The notes beneath the pieces were generated by a model. It saw nothing but the letters and a program-made list of their open reading frames with translations. It did not search any database and was not told the DNA's origin. From NCBI RefSeq assembly GCF_000282215.1, contig NZ_AKJS01000112.1:1-64000 (forward strand): a stretch of 64,000 nt of DNA, written 5' to 3'. The position numbers and the translations under genes were made by a program. The stretch is from Pseudomonas sp. GM21 (GTDB lineage Bacteria > Pseudomonadota > Gammaproteobacteria > Pseudomonadales > Pseudomonadaceae). Positions 34,453-43,287 of this stretch are shown here, piece by piece; position 1 is the first letter of the stretch; each line of letters begins with the position of its first letter.

Positions 34453-34994
34453 GGTTTCGGCAATCCTTATCGACGTGATGTCGCCATTCAGTAGTGATGC
34501 GCAGCGACAATCACGATAGGACCCTGCATGCCGTTGCAGTTGTTTCGGAGCGACATGCTCTCGCCCATTCCGCTACTCGCCGAGATGTGCAGGAACCTCG
34601 CCCGTGGTTCACCTTCTGAAAGACGGGCTTCAACCAGCAATGAGTGAAGGCCCATGACTTCTTGAACAGCGCGTCGCAAACGCGTTGCGCAATGTCGTAC
34701 CGGGTCAACCGCCCTCTATAAAAGTGCGCTTGGTAATAAGCTCTATTATCGAACGGTCTAGGAAAAAGCATTCTAAAAACGACGACATTCTTTCCTGTAA
34801 GCGACCAGCTTGATTGCGATAAAAAATATAAATAGATGAATTTAAAAGAAAAAATCAAAAATCTGCATGTATTTTTTATGTTTTTTGTATGTATACATAA
34901 GAAATACAATCTATTGACCGACCCCAAAACCCGTGCGAGTCTCGACTCATCAGTCAGCTGCACCTGACAGCGAAATTACCTCTGGAGATCGTTT
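34453..34994. other. AT-rich divergent promoter region with GntR-type palindrome
   Basis: This 542-base gap separates the MFS/LysR unit (minus) from the GntR operon (plus). From about 34740 it is much more AT-rich than its surroundings. TATGTATACATA at 34888-34899 is a perfect 12-bp palindrome, similar to operators of FCD-type GntR proteins, 96 bases before the GntR start. No convincing gene is present; a 150-codon minus-strand frame here has atypical composition. Confidence 0.55.
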
Positions 34995-35708
34995 GTGAAA
35001 AACGGCAAAACAAGTCTCTACGAAGACCTGAAACGTCAAATTCTGACGATGGAACTGGACCCTGACGAAGCGCTGGATGAAGTCATTCTCAGTGAACGTT
35101 ATGGCTTATCCCGGACGCCCGTCCGAGAAGTTTTTCGCCGCCTGGCCGGTGAAGGTTATGTCGATATTCGAGAAAATCGGGGCGCTCGGGTCATTCCAAT
35201 GAATCACTCGACCCTGCGAAATTTCTTTCTGGTTGCACCGATGATGTACGCAGCCATTGGCCGCCTGGCTGTTCAAAACTTCAAGCCGCGCCAACTGATC
35301 GATTTGAAAGAAACGCAGCACCGGTTCCGCATTGCCACCACCTCAAGGGATGCGCTGGGGATGGTCGTCGAGAACAATCGCTTTCACGCAATCATGGGCG
35401 AAATGGCGGGCAACCAATATCTCCAACCCAGTCTCGAAAGATTGCTCATTGATCACTCGCGTATCGGTAATACATTTTTCCGACCTCAAAATGAGGACAT
35501 GGAAGAACGTCTTGAACTGTCTGCGGGGCACCATGATTTTTTTATCGAGGCCATTGAACGCCGCGATGAAGATGCCGTAGTTGATCTCGTGTTTGAACAC
35601 TGGGAACTGTCCCGGGCAAACATGGAGATTTTTATCGCGCCCCAAGGCATCAAGGCCGACGCGCTCGTTGACATTCCACGTCAATCATCTCCGGAGAAAT
35701 CGTCTTGA
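34995..35708 (+). CDS. GntR-family regulator (FCD type)
   Basis: The 237-residue protein has an N-terminal winged helix (LSERYGLSRTPVREVFRRLAGEGYV over residues ~30-54) and a C-terminal FCD ligand-binding domain. It starts at a GTG with GGAG 8 bases upstream. It is the first gene of its operon: its stop overlaps the start of the deaminase-family gene. Autoregulation through the palindrome at 34888-34899 is likely. Confidence 0.88.
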   Translation: MKNGKTSLYEDLKRQILTMELDPDEALDEVILSERYGLSRTPVREVFRRLAGEGYVDIRENRGARVIPMNHSTLRNFFLVAPMMYAAIGRLAVQNFKPRQLIDLKETQHRFRIATTSRDALGMVVENNRFHAIMGEMAGNQYLQPSLERLLIDHSRIGNTFFRPQNEDMEERLELSAGHHDFFIEAIERRDEDAVVDLVFEHWELSRANMEIFIAPQGIKADALVDIPRQSSPEKSS

Positions 35709-36616
35709 AATTTGAAGGTATTTATACGCCAGCGGTAACGCCTCACAAGCCTGATGGGGAAATAGACTGGAGCGTGTACTCCGAAGTCTTGGAGTCGCTG
35801 ATCGAGGCGAAGGTACACGGCATTATTATCGGCGGATCGACCGGCGAATATTATGCGCAGACCGCAGAAGAGCGCACTGAACTTGCCGCTTACGCCAAAG
35901 ATGTCATCGGCACGCGTGTGCAGTTGATCGTCAGTACTGGCGCCATTCGCACCGAAGATGCAGTGCAATACGCCAAAGATGCCAAGGCGATCAAGGCGGA
36001 CGCCATTCTCGTCACCTCTCCACCGTATGCGCTGCCGACCTCCAAGGAAAACGCGATCCACGCGCTGACCATCGATCGTGCGGCCAACCTGCCGATCATG
36101 CTTTACAACTACCCGGGTCGCATGTGCGTTTCGATGGACGAGGATTACCTCACCCGTGTGAGCGCATCGAAAAACGTCGTGGCCATTAAGGAAAGTTCTG
36201 GCGACATGGGCCGTGTGCATCTGCTCGCTCGCGAATATCCGAACATCGCCCTGTCATGCGGATGGGATGATCAGGCTCTCGAATTCTTTGCCTGGGGCGC
36301 CAGAAGTTGGGTGTGCGCAGGTTCCAACTTTCTGCCAAAAGAACACGTAGCGCTTTACCAAGCCTGTGTGATCGAAAAGAACTTCGATAAAGGCCGTCAG
36401 ATCATGTCGGCGATGATGCCGCTGATGAATGCATTGGACGGTGGCAAGTTCGTGCAGTCGATCAAGTACGGTTGCGAGGTTGCAGGATTGAAAGTAGGGG
36501 ATGTGCGGTTACCGCTTCAGCCTCTGGATCCTGAAGAAAAGCACGGCCTTGATTCGGTCATCGCCGAACTGAAACGCAACGTTGCAAACATTACTTCGGG
36601 AGCCAGCCATGGTTGA
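35705..36616 (+). CDS. DHDPS-family lyase/deaminase, probable pyrroline-4-hydroxy-2-carboxylate deaminase
   Basis: The 303-residue TIM-barrel protein has the Schiff-base Lys162 (VVAIKESSGD), Tyr134 (MLYNYPGR) and the GGSTGEYY loop of the DHDPS/NAL family. In hydroxyproline pathways a member of this family turns pyrroline-4-hydroxy-2-carboxylate into 2-oxoglutarate semialdehyde. The linked aldehyde dehydrogenase, amino-acid oxidase and epimerase-family genes favour that role; other aldolase functions remain possible. It starts with TTG, overlapping the GntR stop, with GGAG 9 bases upstream. Confidence 0.78.
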   Translation: MKFEGIYTPAVTPHKPDGEIDWSVYSEVLESLIEAKVHGIIIGGSTGEYYAQTAEERTELAAYAKDVIGTRVQLIVSTGAIRTEDAVQYAKDAKAIKADAILVTSPPYALPTSKENAIHALTIDRAANLPIMLYNYPGRMCVSMDEDYLTRVSASKNVVAIKESSGDMGRVHLLAREYPNIALSCGWDDQALEFFAWGARSWVCAGSNFLPKEHVALYQACVIEKNFDKGRQIMSAMMPLMNALDGGKFVQSIKYGCEVAGLKVGDVRLPLQPLDPEEKHGLDSVIAELKRNVANITSGASHG

Positions 36617-38126
36617 TCTTCTGAGCAAGGCCGAATACGCCGACATTGCTAAAAGTATTTCGTTTCCTTCCAACGCTTTTATCAACGGTGCGTTCAAACC
36701 CGCCATCTCTGGCAAGACCTTCGCCACGAACAATCCGGCGACGGGTGAGTTTTTGACTAATGTCGCTGCCTGTTCATCCGAGGATGTCGACGTTGCGGTG
36801 AGTAACGCCAAAGAGGCTTTTGAGGATGGTCGGTGGAGATCGATTTCTCCCAGGGAGCGCAAAGCTGTTCTGCTGAACTTCGCGAACCTGCTTGAGAGCC
36901 ATCAACACGAACTGGCAGTCCTGGAAAGTCTCGACAGCGGCAAACCCGTCAGTGAGTGTCAGTTGGTCGATGTGCCTGACACCATTCATACGCTGCGCTG
37001 GCACGCAGAGTTGATCGATAAAATTTATGACAACACCGCGCCTGTGGGCAGTGACGCGCTGACCATGGTTGTCCGCGAGCCGATTGGCGTGGTCGGCTGC
37101 GTCCTGCCATGGAACTTCCCCTTGCTGATGCTGGCCTGGAAAATCGGCCCGGCGCTCGCCGCAGGTTGTTCGGTCATCATCAAGCCCGCCGAGCAAACCA
37201 CCCTGACAACGTTACGGGTCGCGGAACTGGCGTTTGAAGCGGGCGTTCCCGCAGGCGTGCTCAACATTGTCACCGGCACGGGCAAAGAGGTCGGCGAGCC
37301 CATCGGTTTGCATAACGATGTCGACATGGTGAGCTTCACCGGCTCCACCGCGACCGGTCGCCGTTTTCTGCATTACGCCGCCGATTCAAACCTGAAACGC
37401 ATCGTGCTCGAGTGCGGCGGGAAAAATCCTGCCGTGGTGATGGACGATGCCGAAGACCTGGATCGTGTGGCCGAGCATGTTGTCAACGGTGCGTTCTGGA
37501 ACATGGGCGAAAACTGCTCCGCGACCTCGCGCCTGATCGTCCACGAGTCTGTGAAAGACGAGTTGCTCCAGCGCATGGGTGCCTACATCCGCGAATGGAA
37601 GATGGGTGACCCCCTGGATCCACAAAACCGCGTAGGGTCGCTGGTCAGCCCGGAGCATTTCGCCAAAGTGAAGTCATACCTGGAGCATGCCACCGCTGGA
37701 AAGCTTGAGGTTGTTTACGGCGGCTCGACCAAAGACGGTGCCTTCGTAGAGCCGACCGTGATTGACGGCGTAGCTCGGGACAATCGATTGTTCCAGGAAG
37801 AGATCTTCGGCCCGATTCTTTCGGTCACCACGTTCAACACGCTCTCTGAAGCCATTGCCCTGGCCAATGACACGGTGTACGGCCTGGCCGCCTCGGTTTA
37901 CACCGCCAGCCTGCGCCGGGCGATCAAGTTGTCGCGGGAAATTCGCGCCGGCATCGTCACGGTGAACTGCTTTGGTGAGGGCGATGCGTCCACGCCATTC
38001 GGCGGCTACAAAGAGTCGGGTTTCGGTGGTCGGGACAAATCCATTTTTGCCCATGATCAGTACACCGAAATCAAAACCATCTGGATCGATGTCTCTGATC
38101 GGTCGGATGAAGAGACTGAAAAATGA
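36609..38126 (+). CDS. Aldehyde dehydrogenase (PuuC-like), probable semialdehyde dehydrogenase
   Basis: The 505-residue NAD(P)-dependent enzyme has Glu268 (LECGGKNP) and the catalytic Cys303 (GENCSATSR), plus the nucleotide motif GSTATGRR. By sequence it is closest in look to PuuC-type enzymes of amine catabolism. In this operon it could oxidise 2-oxoglutarate semialdehyde to 2-oxoglutarate. It overlaps the upstream gene by 8 bases and the FAD oxidase by 4 bases, so all are co-translated. Confidence 0.85.
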   Translation: MVDLLSKAEYADIAKSISFPSNAFINGAFKPAISGKTFATNNPATGEFLTNVAACSSEDVDVAVSNAKEAFEDGRWRSISPRERKAVLLNFANLLESHQHELAVLESLDSGKPVSECQLVDVPDTIHTLRWHAELIDKIYDNTAPVGSDALTMVVREPIGVVGCVLPWNFPLLMLAWKIGPALAAGCSVIIKPAEQTTLTTLRVAELAFEAGVPAGVLNIVTGTGKEVGEPIGLHNDVDMVSFTGSTATGRRFLHYAADSNLKRIVLECGGKNPAVVMDDAEDLDRVAEHVVNGAFWNMGENCSATSRLIVHESVKDELLQRMGAYIREWKMGDPLDPQNRVGSLVSPEHFAKVKSYLEHATAGKLEVVYGGSTKDGAFVEPTVIDGVARDNRLFQEEIFGPILSVTTFNTLSEAIALANDTVYGLAASVYTASLRRAIKLSREIRAGIVTVNCFGEGDASTPFGGYKESGFGGRDKSIFAHDQYTEIKTIWIDVSDRSDEETEK

Positions 38127-39469
38127 GCACCCATACCATCAAGCGCCTTCCGGTAGATACCGGGGTTTCAGGTTGGGAGGCCATTTCCACCCGCACTGCG
38201 CCTGTCCGCATGCTTGATGGCAACGTGACGGCGGACTGGCTGATTATCGGTGCAGGCTTTGCCGGTCTCTCCGCCGCTCGCCGGTTGTCCCAGTTGCATC
38301 CCGGCGACAGTATTGCGGTGGTTGACGCCCATGAAGTCGCCAAGGGCCCGGCAGGCAGAAACTCCGGCTTCATGATCGATGTGCCGCACAGTCTTTCATC
38401 CGGGGAATACTCGGTGGCCGGTGAGTCTGCAACGGCGCTGGAAATTGCGCAGAACCGCTTTGCCATTGCTTTTGCCGCTGACGCCGCACGGGAGTACGGC
38501 ATGTCTGCCGACACCTTCGACCCCTCGGGGAAGATAAACGCGGCGGCAACCGAGCGCGGGATGAAGCTTAATGACAATTATGCCAATTCACTGAAAAACA
38601 TCGGCGAACAGTACGAGTTGCTGGATGCCGCGCACATGCACGAGATCACCGGTTCGCGTTATTACCACGGTGGGCTGTATACGCCCGGTGCGGTGATGAT
38701 TCAGCCCGCCCAATACATAAGGGATCTCGCCTTCGGGCTGGATAAAAATGTCAGCCTGTATGAGCGGTCACCGATTATCGAGTTGACCAAATCGGGCAAC
38801 AACTGGAAGGCGAAATCTCATCGTGGCGTTGTGAATGCGCCGAAAGTGATTTTGGCCGTCAATGGCCACGTCGAAGACTTCGGCCATTTTCAGGGGCGTC
38901 TGCTGCACGTATTTACCTACGCTTCGATGACTGCTGCCTACAGCCATGATGAGTTTGACAGGTCAGTGACAGGCAATGATCGATGGGCTTTGCTACCCGC
39001 TGATCCAATGGGGGCGACGCTTCGCAAGATTACTTCAAACGGGCTTTCGCGCATTGTTATCCGTACCAAGTTTACGTATGACCCCAGTATTCAAGTAACG
39101 CCCATGCGTGTTGCTGCCGTGGCCGAAGAACAACGTCATTCGCTGGATGCACGTTTCCCCGAGTTGAAATCAACTCCGTTGGAATTCAGTTGGGCCGGGC
39201 GCCTTTGCTTGAGCCGTAACAGCGCGCCAGCGTTTGGAGAAATAGAAGAAAACCTCTATTCGGCCTGCTGCGAAAACGGCCTGGGAACGGTTAAAAGTAC
39301 CTTGGCTGGCGTGATGGCTGCCGAACTGGCCAGCGGCGCGCACTCAAGGGTTCTAGACAGTTTCAGTCAAATGCCAGGGCCAAGCTGGCTGCCACCCAAG
39401 TTAATAACAAAGTTGGGTGTCAACTCGGTTATTCGTTGGCAGGCATTGAGGGCAGGGCGGGAGGGCTGA
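38123..39469 (+). CDS. FAD-dependent amino-acid/amine oxidoreductase (DAO family)
   Basis: The 448-residue protein has an N-terminal FAD-binding motif (WLIIGAGFAGLSAARRL) and the DAO fold (GRNSGFMID, SWAGRLCLSRN near the C-terminus). It resembles PuuB-type oxidases. In the proposed pathway it would oxidise D-hydroxyproline, or alternatively an N-methylated imino acid. No signal peptide is present. Its start overlaps the aldehyde dehydrogenase stop (ATGA). Confidence 0.8.
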   Translation: MSTHTIKRLPVDTGVSGWEAISTRTAPVRMLDGNVTADWLIIGAGFAGLSAARRLSQLHPGDSIAVVDAHEVAKGPAGRNSGFMIDVPHSLSSGEYSVAGESATALEIAQNRFAIAFAADAAREYGMSADTFDPSGKINAAATERGMKLNDNYANSLKNIGEQYELLDAAHMHEITGSRYYHGGLYTPGAVMIQPAQYIRDLAFGLDKNVSLYERSPIIELTKSGNNWKAKSHRGVVNAPKVILAVNGHVEDFGHFQGRLLHVFTYASMTAAYSHDEFDRSVTGNDRWALLPADPMGATLRKITSNGLSRIVIRTKFTYDPSIQVTPMRVAAVAEEQRHSLDARFPELKSTPLEFSWAGRLCLSRNSAPAFGEIEENLYSACCENGLGTVKSTLAGVMAAELASGAHSRVLDSFSQMPGPSWLPPKLITKLGVNSVIRWQALRAGREG

Positions 39470-39541
39470 AGTGCTTTAAACATCCGGCTTTTATTTCATA
39501 AAAGTCTAATCTCTAGTTATAACCGTATCTCGGAGTTCGCC

Positions 39542-40390
39542 ATGAAAAAGATTTGGAAGGCAATCTGCGCTGTCGCTGTGGCCGGCTTATTTAGTTTGCC
39601 AGTCCACGCAGAAGAAAAAACAATTGTCATGGGTACTATGACTTGGGAAGACTTGACGCCAATTACCGGTATAACCAAGAAGGTACTTGAAGACTCTGGT
39701 TATACCGTAAAAGTTGTCGAGTTTTCCGAGTGGGGTATTGCCTATGCTGCATTGAGCAAGGGTGACGTTCAGGTTCTGGCCTCCCAAACGGACTACGCGG
39801 CGAACGACTACTGGAACAAGAACAAGAACAAGATCGAGAAATTATCACCCGTCTCTTTCGGGCTGTATCAAGGACTTGCAGTACCCAGTTACGTCGACAT
39901 TGATTCCATCGATCAGCTAAATGCCAATTCAGAAAAACTGGGCGGCAAGATCATCGGTATAGAACCAGGTTCTGGCCTGATGAACGATGCTAGCAACGTC
40001 GTCAAAGCCTATGACCTCAAGCTCAAGCTGGTTGAAGGCAGTACCACGGCCATGACGGCGGCTTTGAAATCGGCGGTCGACCGTAAAGAGCCAGTAGTCG
40101 TCACTGTCTGGGACCCTTCCTGGATGACCAAGAAGTTCGATCTCAAATTCCTGAAAGATCCAAAAGGCATTTTCCCGCCACTGCAAGGCTATTACTGGAT
40201 CGGCCATAAAGGCTTTGCTGCAGAAAATCCACGTGCTCGCGAATTGATGGCGAGTGTGTATGTGCCCATCACGGATATCACAGCGATGAATGCCGAAGTC
40301 AAAGATGGCAAGACCATGGAAGAGGCGATCAAGGGCTGGACCGATAGCCACAGCGAGCTGCTCAAGCGCTGGGAAAATATCAAGAACTGA
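39542..40390 (+). CDS. Glycine/proline betaine ABC transporter, substrate-binding protein (system 1)
   Basis: The 282-residue precursor has a signal peptide with cleavage after VHA (about residue 23). The mature part is an OpuAC-type binding protein with Trp and Tyr residues suited to a quaternary-ammonium cage (TMTWEDLTP, DYWNKN, GYYWIGHKG). CGGAG precedes the ATG. It opens a binding protein-ATPase-permease-permease operon that runs into the epimerase-family gene. Confidence 0.88.
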   Translation: MKKIWKAICAVAVAGLFSLPVHAEEKTIVMGTMTWEDLTPITGITKKVLEDSGYTVKVVEFSEWGIAYAALSKGDVQVLASQTDYAANDYWNKNKNKIEKLSPVSFGLYQGLAVPSYVDIDSIDQLNANSEKLGGKIIGIEPGSGLMNDASNVVKAYDLKLKLVEGSTTAMTAALKSAVDRKEPVVVTVWDPSWMTKKFDLKFLKDPKGIFPPLQGYYWIGHKGFAAENPRARELMASVYVPITDITAMNAEVKDGKTMEEAIKGWTDSHSELLKRWENIKN

Positions 40391-40458
40391 ATGCTGAAGC
40401 CTTACGCCACTGCCGCCCTTTGATTCATTAGAGAAACCAGAAAACTGGTTCACGGGTT

Positions 40459-41583
40459 ATGAAAATGACAACGGCCAAAATAGACACTAACGAAGTGCTG
40501 ATAGATTGCCAGTCAGTCTGGAAAATCTTCGGTAAAGCCGCACCTGCAGCCATGAATGCTGTCGTTCAGCAGGGGCTAACCAAGACTCAGATCCTGCAAA
40601 ACTACGGCTGTGTGGTCGGAGTCTCCGACGTCAGTCTTCAGGTTCGCCGAGGCGAGATCTTTTGCATCATGGGATTGTCCGGCAGTGGCAAATCCACACT
40701 CATCAGGCTGCTTAACAAGTTGATCACGCCAAGCTCCGGAAAGGTGCTGGTCAAAGGCAAGGATCTGACTTCCCTTACCGCGGCGCAGCTTCGTGACGTC
40801 AGGGCACGTCACATCGGCATGGTCTTTCAGAGTGTCGCTTTGCTGCCCAATCGGACGGTCTTGGAGAACACGGCCTTTGGCCTTGAAGTGCAAGGCGTGG
40901 GCAAAGCCGAACGCTACAAAGTGGCCGAGCAGGCGCTGGCCAAGGTGGGGTTGAGCGATTGGTCTTCGCGTTATCCCAGCGAGTTGTCTGGCGGTATGCA
41001 ACAGCGCGTGGGCCTGGCACGGGCCATTACCGCCGACCCCGAAGTGATTTTGATGGATGAGCCTTTCAGTGCGCTTGACCCGTTGATTCGCAGGCAGTTA
41101 CAGGATGAGTTTCGGCAGCTGACCAAGGAGTTGGGCAAGTCCGCCGTCTTTATTACTCACGACCTGGATGAGGCGATCCGCATCGGTGATCGCATCGCAA
41201 TCATGAAGGATGGGGTGATCATTCAGGTAGGCACCGCCGAGGAGATCGTCCTCAATCCGGCTGACGACTATGTAGCGGAGTTTGTGGCGGGTATATCCAG
41301 GCTTCACCTCGTCAAAGCTCGCTCGGTCATGACACCGGTCGAGCCTTTTAAAGCGGCGAACCCAGGATGCGACATTTCCAGGCTTGGCAAAACTTCGCTC
41401 GGCGCTGACATCAACGAGCTGATCGGATTGACGATTAAGTCCGAGCGCGACGCACTTGCAGTGATTGATAACGGGGTCGTGGTCGGGATCATTACGACGC
41501 GTGATCTGCTTCGTGGCGTACAAGGCATTCCGAATGAGTTCTCGGCGTCGACAGCCGATAGTGTTCTGGAGGCATCGACATGA
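40459..41583 (+). CDS. Betaine ABC transporter ATPase, ProV/OpuAA type (system 1)
   Basis: The 374-residue protein has Walker A GLSGSGKST, signature LSGGMQQR, Walker B (VILMDEPFSALD) and a C-terminal CBS-like extension (ALAVIDNGVVVGIITTRDLL) that in related systems senses ionic strength. It overlaps the first permease gene by 4 bases. Confidence 0.9.
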   Translation: MKMTTAKIDTNEVLIDCQSVWKIFGKAAPAAMNAVVQQGLTKTQILQNYGCVVGVSDVSLQVRRGEIFCIMGLSGSGKSTLIRLLNKLITPSSGKVLVKGKDLTSLTAAQLRDVRARHIGMVFQSVALLPNRTVLENTAFGLEVQGVGKAERYKVAEQALAKVGLSDWSSRYPSELSGGMQQRVGLARAITADPEVILMDEPFSALDPLIRRQLQDEFRQLTKELGKSAVFITHDLDEAIRIGDRIAIMKDGVIIQVGTAEEIVLNPADDYVAEFVAGISRLHLVKARSVMTPVEPFKAANPGCDISRLGKTSLGADINELIGLTIKSERDALAVIDNGVVVGIITTRDLLRGVQGIPNEFSASTADSVLEAST

Positions 41584-42428
41584 GCATTCCGAACTTTTCC
41601 GATCAATTCGATTCGGTCGTCGACTCGAGTCTGGAATGGCTATCGGAACATGGAGAATTTTTGTTCGACGGCGTCAACGCATTGCTGACGGGCGTTTATA
41701 AAAGTGTTCTCTGGTGCATTGCCTATCCACCGTATTACGTCATCGCGATAGCCATTGCGCTGATCGGCTGGCGGGTCGTTGGCGTTCGATTCGGTATTCT
41801 TGCAGGCTTGGCGTTGTTGTTTTGCGACGTGATCGGCTTGTGGCCCGAGACGGTCAGTACCCTTGCCCTGGTGCTGACGGCGACCGTGCTCGCACTGGTC
41901 GTCGCGATTCCATTAGGCGTGCTGGCCGGTCTCGCGCCATCGGTTGATCGAGTTGTCGATCCGTTTCTGGATCTGATCCAGACCATGCCTCCCTACATCT
42001 ATCTATTGCCGGCGATCGCGCTACTGGGTTACGGCCCGGCCACGGCTTTGTTGGCTACCTTTATCGTCGCCGTACCGCCCGCTATCCGCTTGACCTCTTT
42101 GGGGATTCGCATGACGCCACGGGAGTTCATCGAGCTGGGCAATGCCAGTGGTGTCACCGGCTGGCAGATGTTTTTCAAGATTCGTCTGCCATTCGCCAAG
42201 CCGAGCATCATGGCAGGGGTGAATCAGAGCCTGATGATGGCATTCGGCATGGTCGTTATCGCTGGCATCGTGGGCTCCGGCGGACTGGGTGAGTCGATTT
42301 ATGGCGCTGTCCGGACACTGGATATCGCCAAGTCGATCAATGCCGCCATTGCCATCGTCATTCTGACCATGATTCTTGATCGCTTGGCGCAACACGCTGC
42401 GCAATCGCGGATGGGAGACAGCCAATGA
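41580..42428 (+). CDS. Betaine ABC transporter permease A (system 1)
   Basis: The 282-residue protein has about six or seven transmembrane helices and a ProW-type permease core (LDLIQTMPPYIYLLP and the coupling segment ELGNASGVTGWQMFFKIRLP). It is followed at once by a second, different permease, so this importer probably has a heterodimeric membrane part rather than the usual homodimer. Confidence 0.9.
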   Translation: MSIPNFSDQFDSVVDSSLEWLSEHGEFLFDGVNALLTGVYKSVLWCIAYPPYYVIAIAIALIGWRVVGVRFGILAGLALLFCDVIGLWPETVSTLALVLTATVLALVVAIPLGVLAGLAPSVDRVVDPFLDLIQTMPPYIYLLPAIALLGYGPATALLATFIVAVPPAIRLTSLGIRMTPREFIELGNASGVTGWQMFFKIRLPFAKPSIMAGVNQSLMMAFGMVVIAGIVGSGGLGESIYGAVRTLDIAKSINAAIAIVILTMILDRLAQHAAQSRMGDSQ

Positions 42429-43276
42429 GTACCCCTGACATCCAGTTTTCCCCGGGCGAGTTCCTGGCACCTGCCGTTGACTGGCTGAACGCCAATCTGC
42501 ATGGCGTGTTCAAAGGGATCAGCCAGGTCATTGAAGCGGTACTGGGGGCAGTAGAGGCAGCGTTGCTTGCTCCCCACCCGTACGTGTTTATCGGCATTGT
42601 CGTCGTTGCAGCGTTTTTTTTCGCCAACAAACGCGTCGCAGTATTCGCTGGCTTGATGTTGGCTTTTTGCCTGTTTTCCGGCCTCTGGGAAGCCTCCATG
42701 CAGACCATTGCGCTGGTCTCGGTGGCGGTATTGATTTCGGTAGCCATCGCGTTTCCGCTCGGTGTACTGGCTGCACGTGTGAAACGGGTCGACGAAATGT
42801 TCCTGCCGATCCTCAACATCATGCAGACGGTGCCGCCATGGGTTTACCTGATCCCCGCCGTCATGCTGTTCAGCCTGGGACGGGTGCCGGCCATTATCGC
42901 GACCATCGTTTACGGCATTCCGCCGATGCTCAGACTGACGACTCTTGCCTTCAAGCAATTACCCAAAGAGTTCCTTGAGTTGGGGCAGGCGTCAGGGGCT
43001 TCACCCAAGGACATTTTGTTCAAAATTGAACTGCCGACGGCCGCACCGACCCTGTTGGTAGGTCTGAACCAATGCATCCTCATGTCCTTGGCCATGGTGG
43101 TGTTGGCAGGCCTGGTAGGTGCGGGAGGCCTCGGTGCGGAAGTCACGAGAGGCCTCTCAAGAATGGAGATGGGCCTGGGGCTGCGTGCCGGGCTGGCGAT
43201 TGTCGCTGTGGCCCTGCTTCTGGATCGTCTGTCACGCGGCGCATTGCAGCGTCATTCCCCGCGCAATCTTGTTTGA
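42425..43276 (+). CDS. Betaine ABC transporter permease B (system 1)
   Basis: The 283-residue protein is a paralogue of the preceding permease, with the same core (LNIMQTVPPWVYLIP; ELGQASGASPKDILFKIELP). It overlaps permease A by 4 bases. The epimerase-family gene starts 11 bases later, tying uptake and catabolism into one transcript. Confidence 0.9.
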   Translation: MSTPDIQFSPGEFLAPAVDWLNANLHGVFKGISQVIEAVLGAVEAALLAPHPYVFIGIVVVAAFFFANKRVAVFAGLMLAFCLFSGLWEASMQTIALVSVAVLISVAIAFPLGVLAARVKRVDEMFLPILNIMQTVPPWVYLIPAVMLFSLGRVPAIIATIVYGIPPMLRLTTLAFKQLPKEFLELGQASGASPKDILFKIELPTAAPTLLVGLNQCILMSLAMVVLAGLVGAGGLGAEVTRGLSRMEMGLGLRAGLAIVAVALLLDRLSRGALQRHSPRNLV

Positions 43277-43287
43277 AGGGTTCCAGT

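Noticed and set aside
34511..34963. 150-codon minus-strand frame in the AT-rich gap
   Set aside because: Composition changes abruptly along the frame, there is no ribosome binding site, and it crosses the GntR palindrome.
36609..39469. Putrescine degradation (puuCB) assignment for the aldehyde dehydrogenase and FAD oxidase
   Set aside because: Similarity to PuuC/PuuB is visible, but no glutamylputrescine synthetase or hydrolase is nearby, and the deaminase, epimerase-family and betaine transport genes fit a proline-type substrate better.
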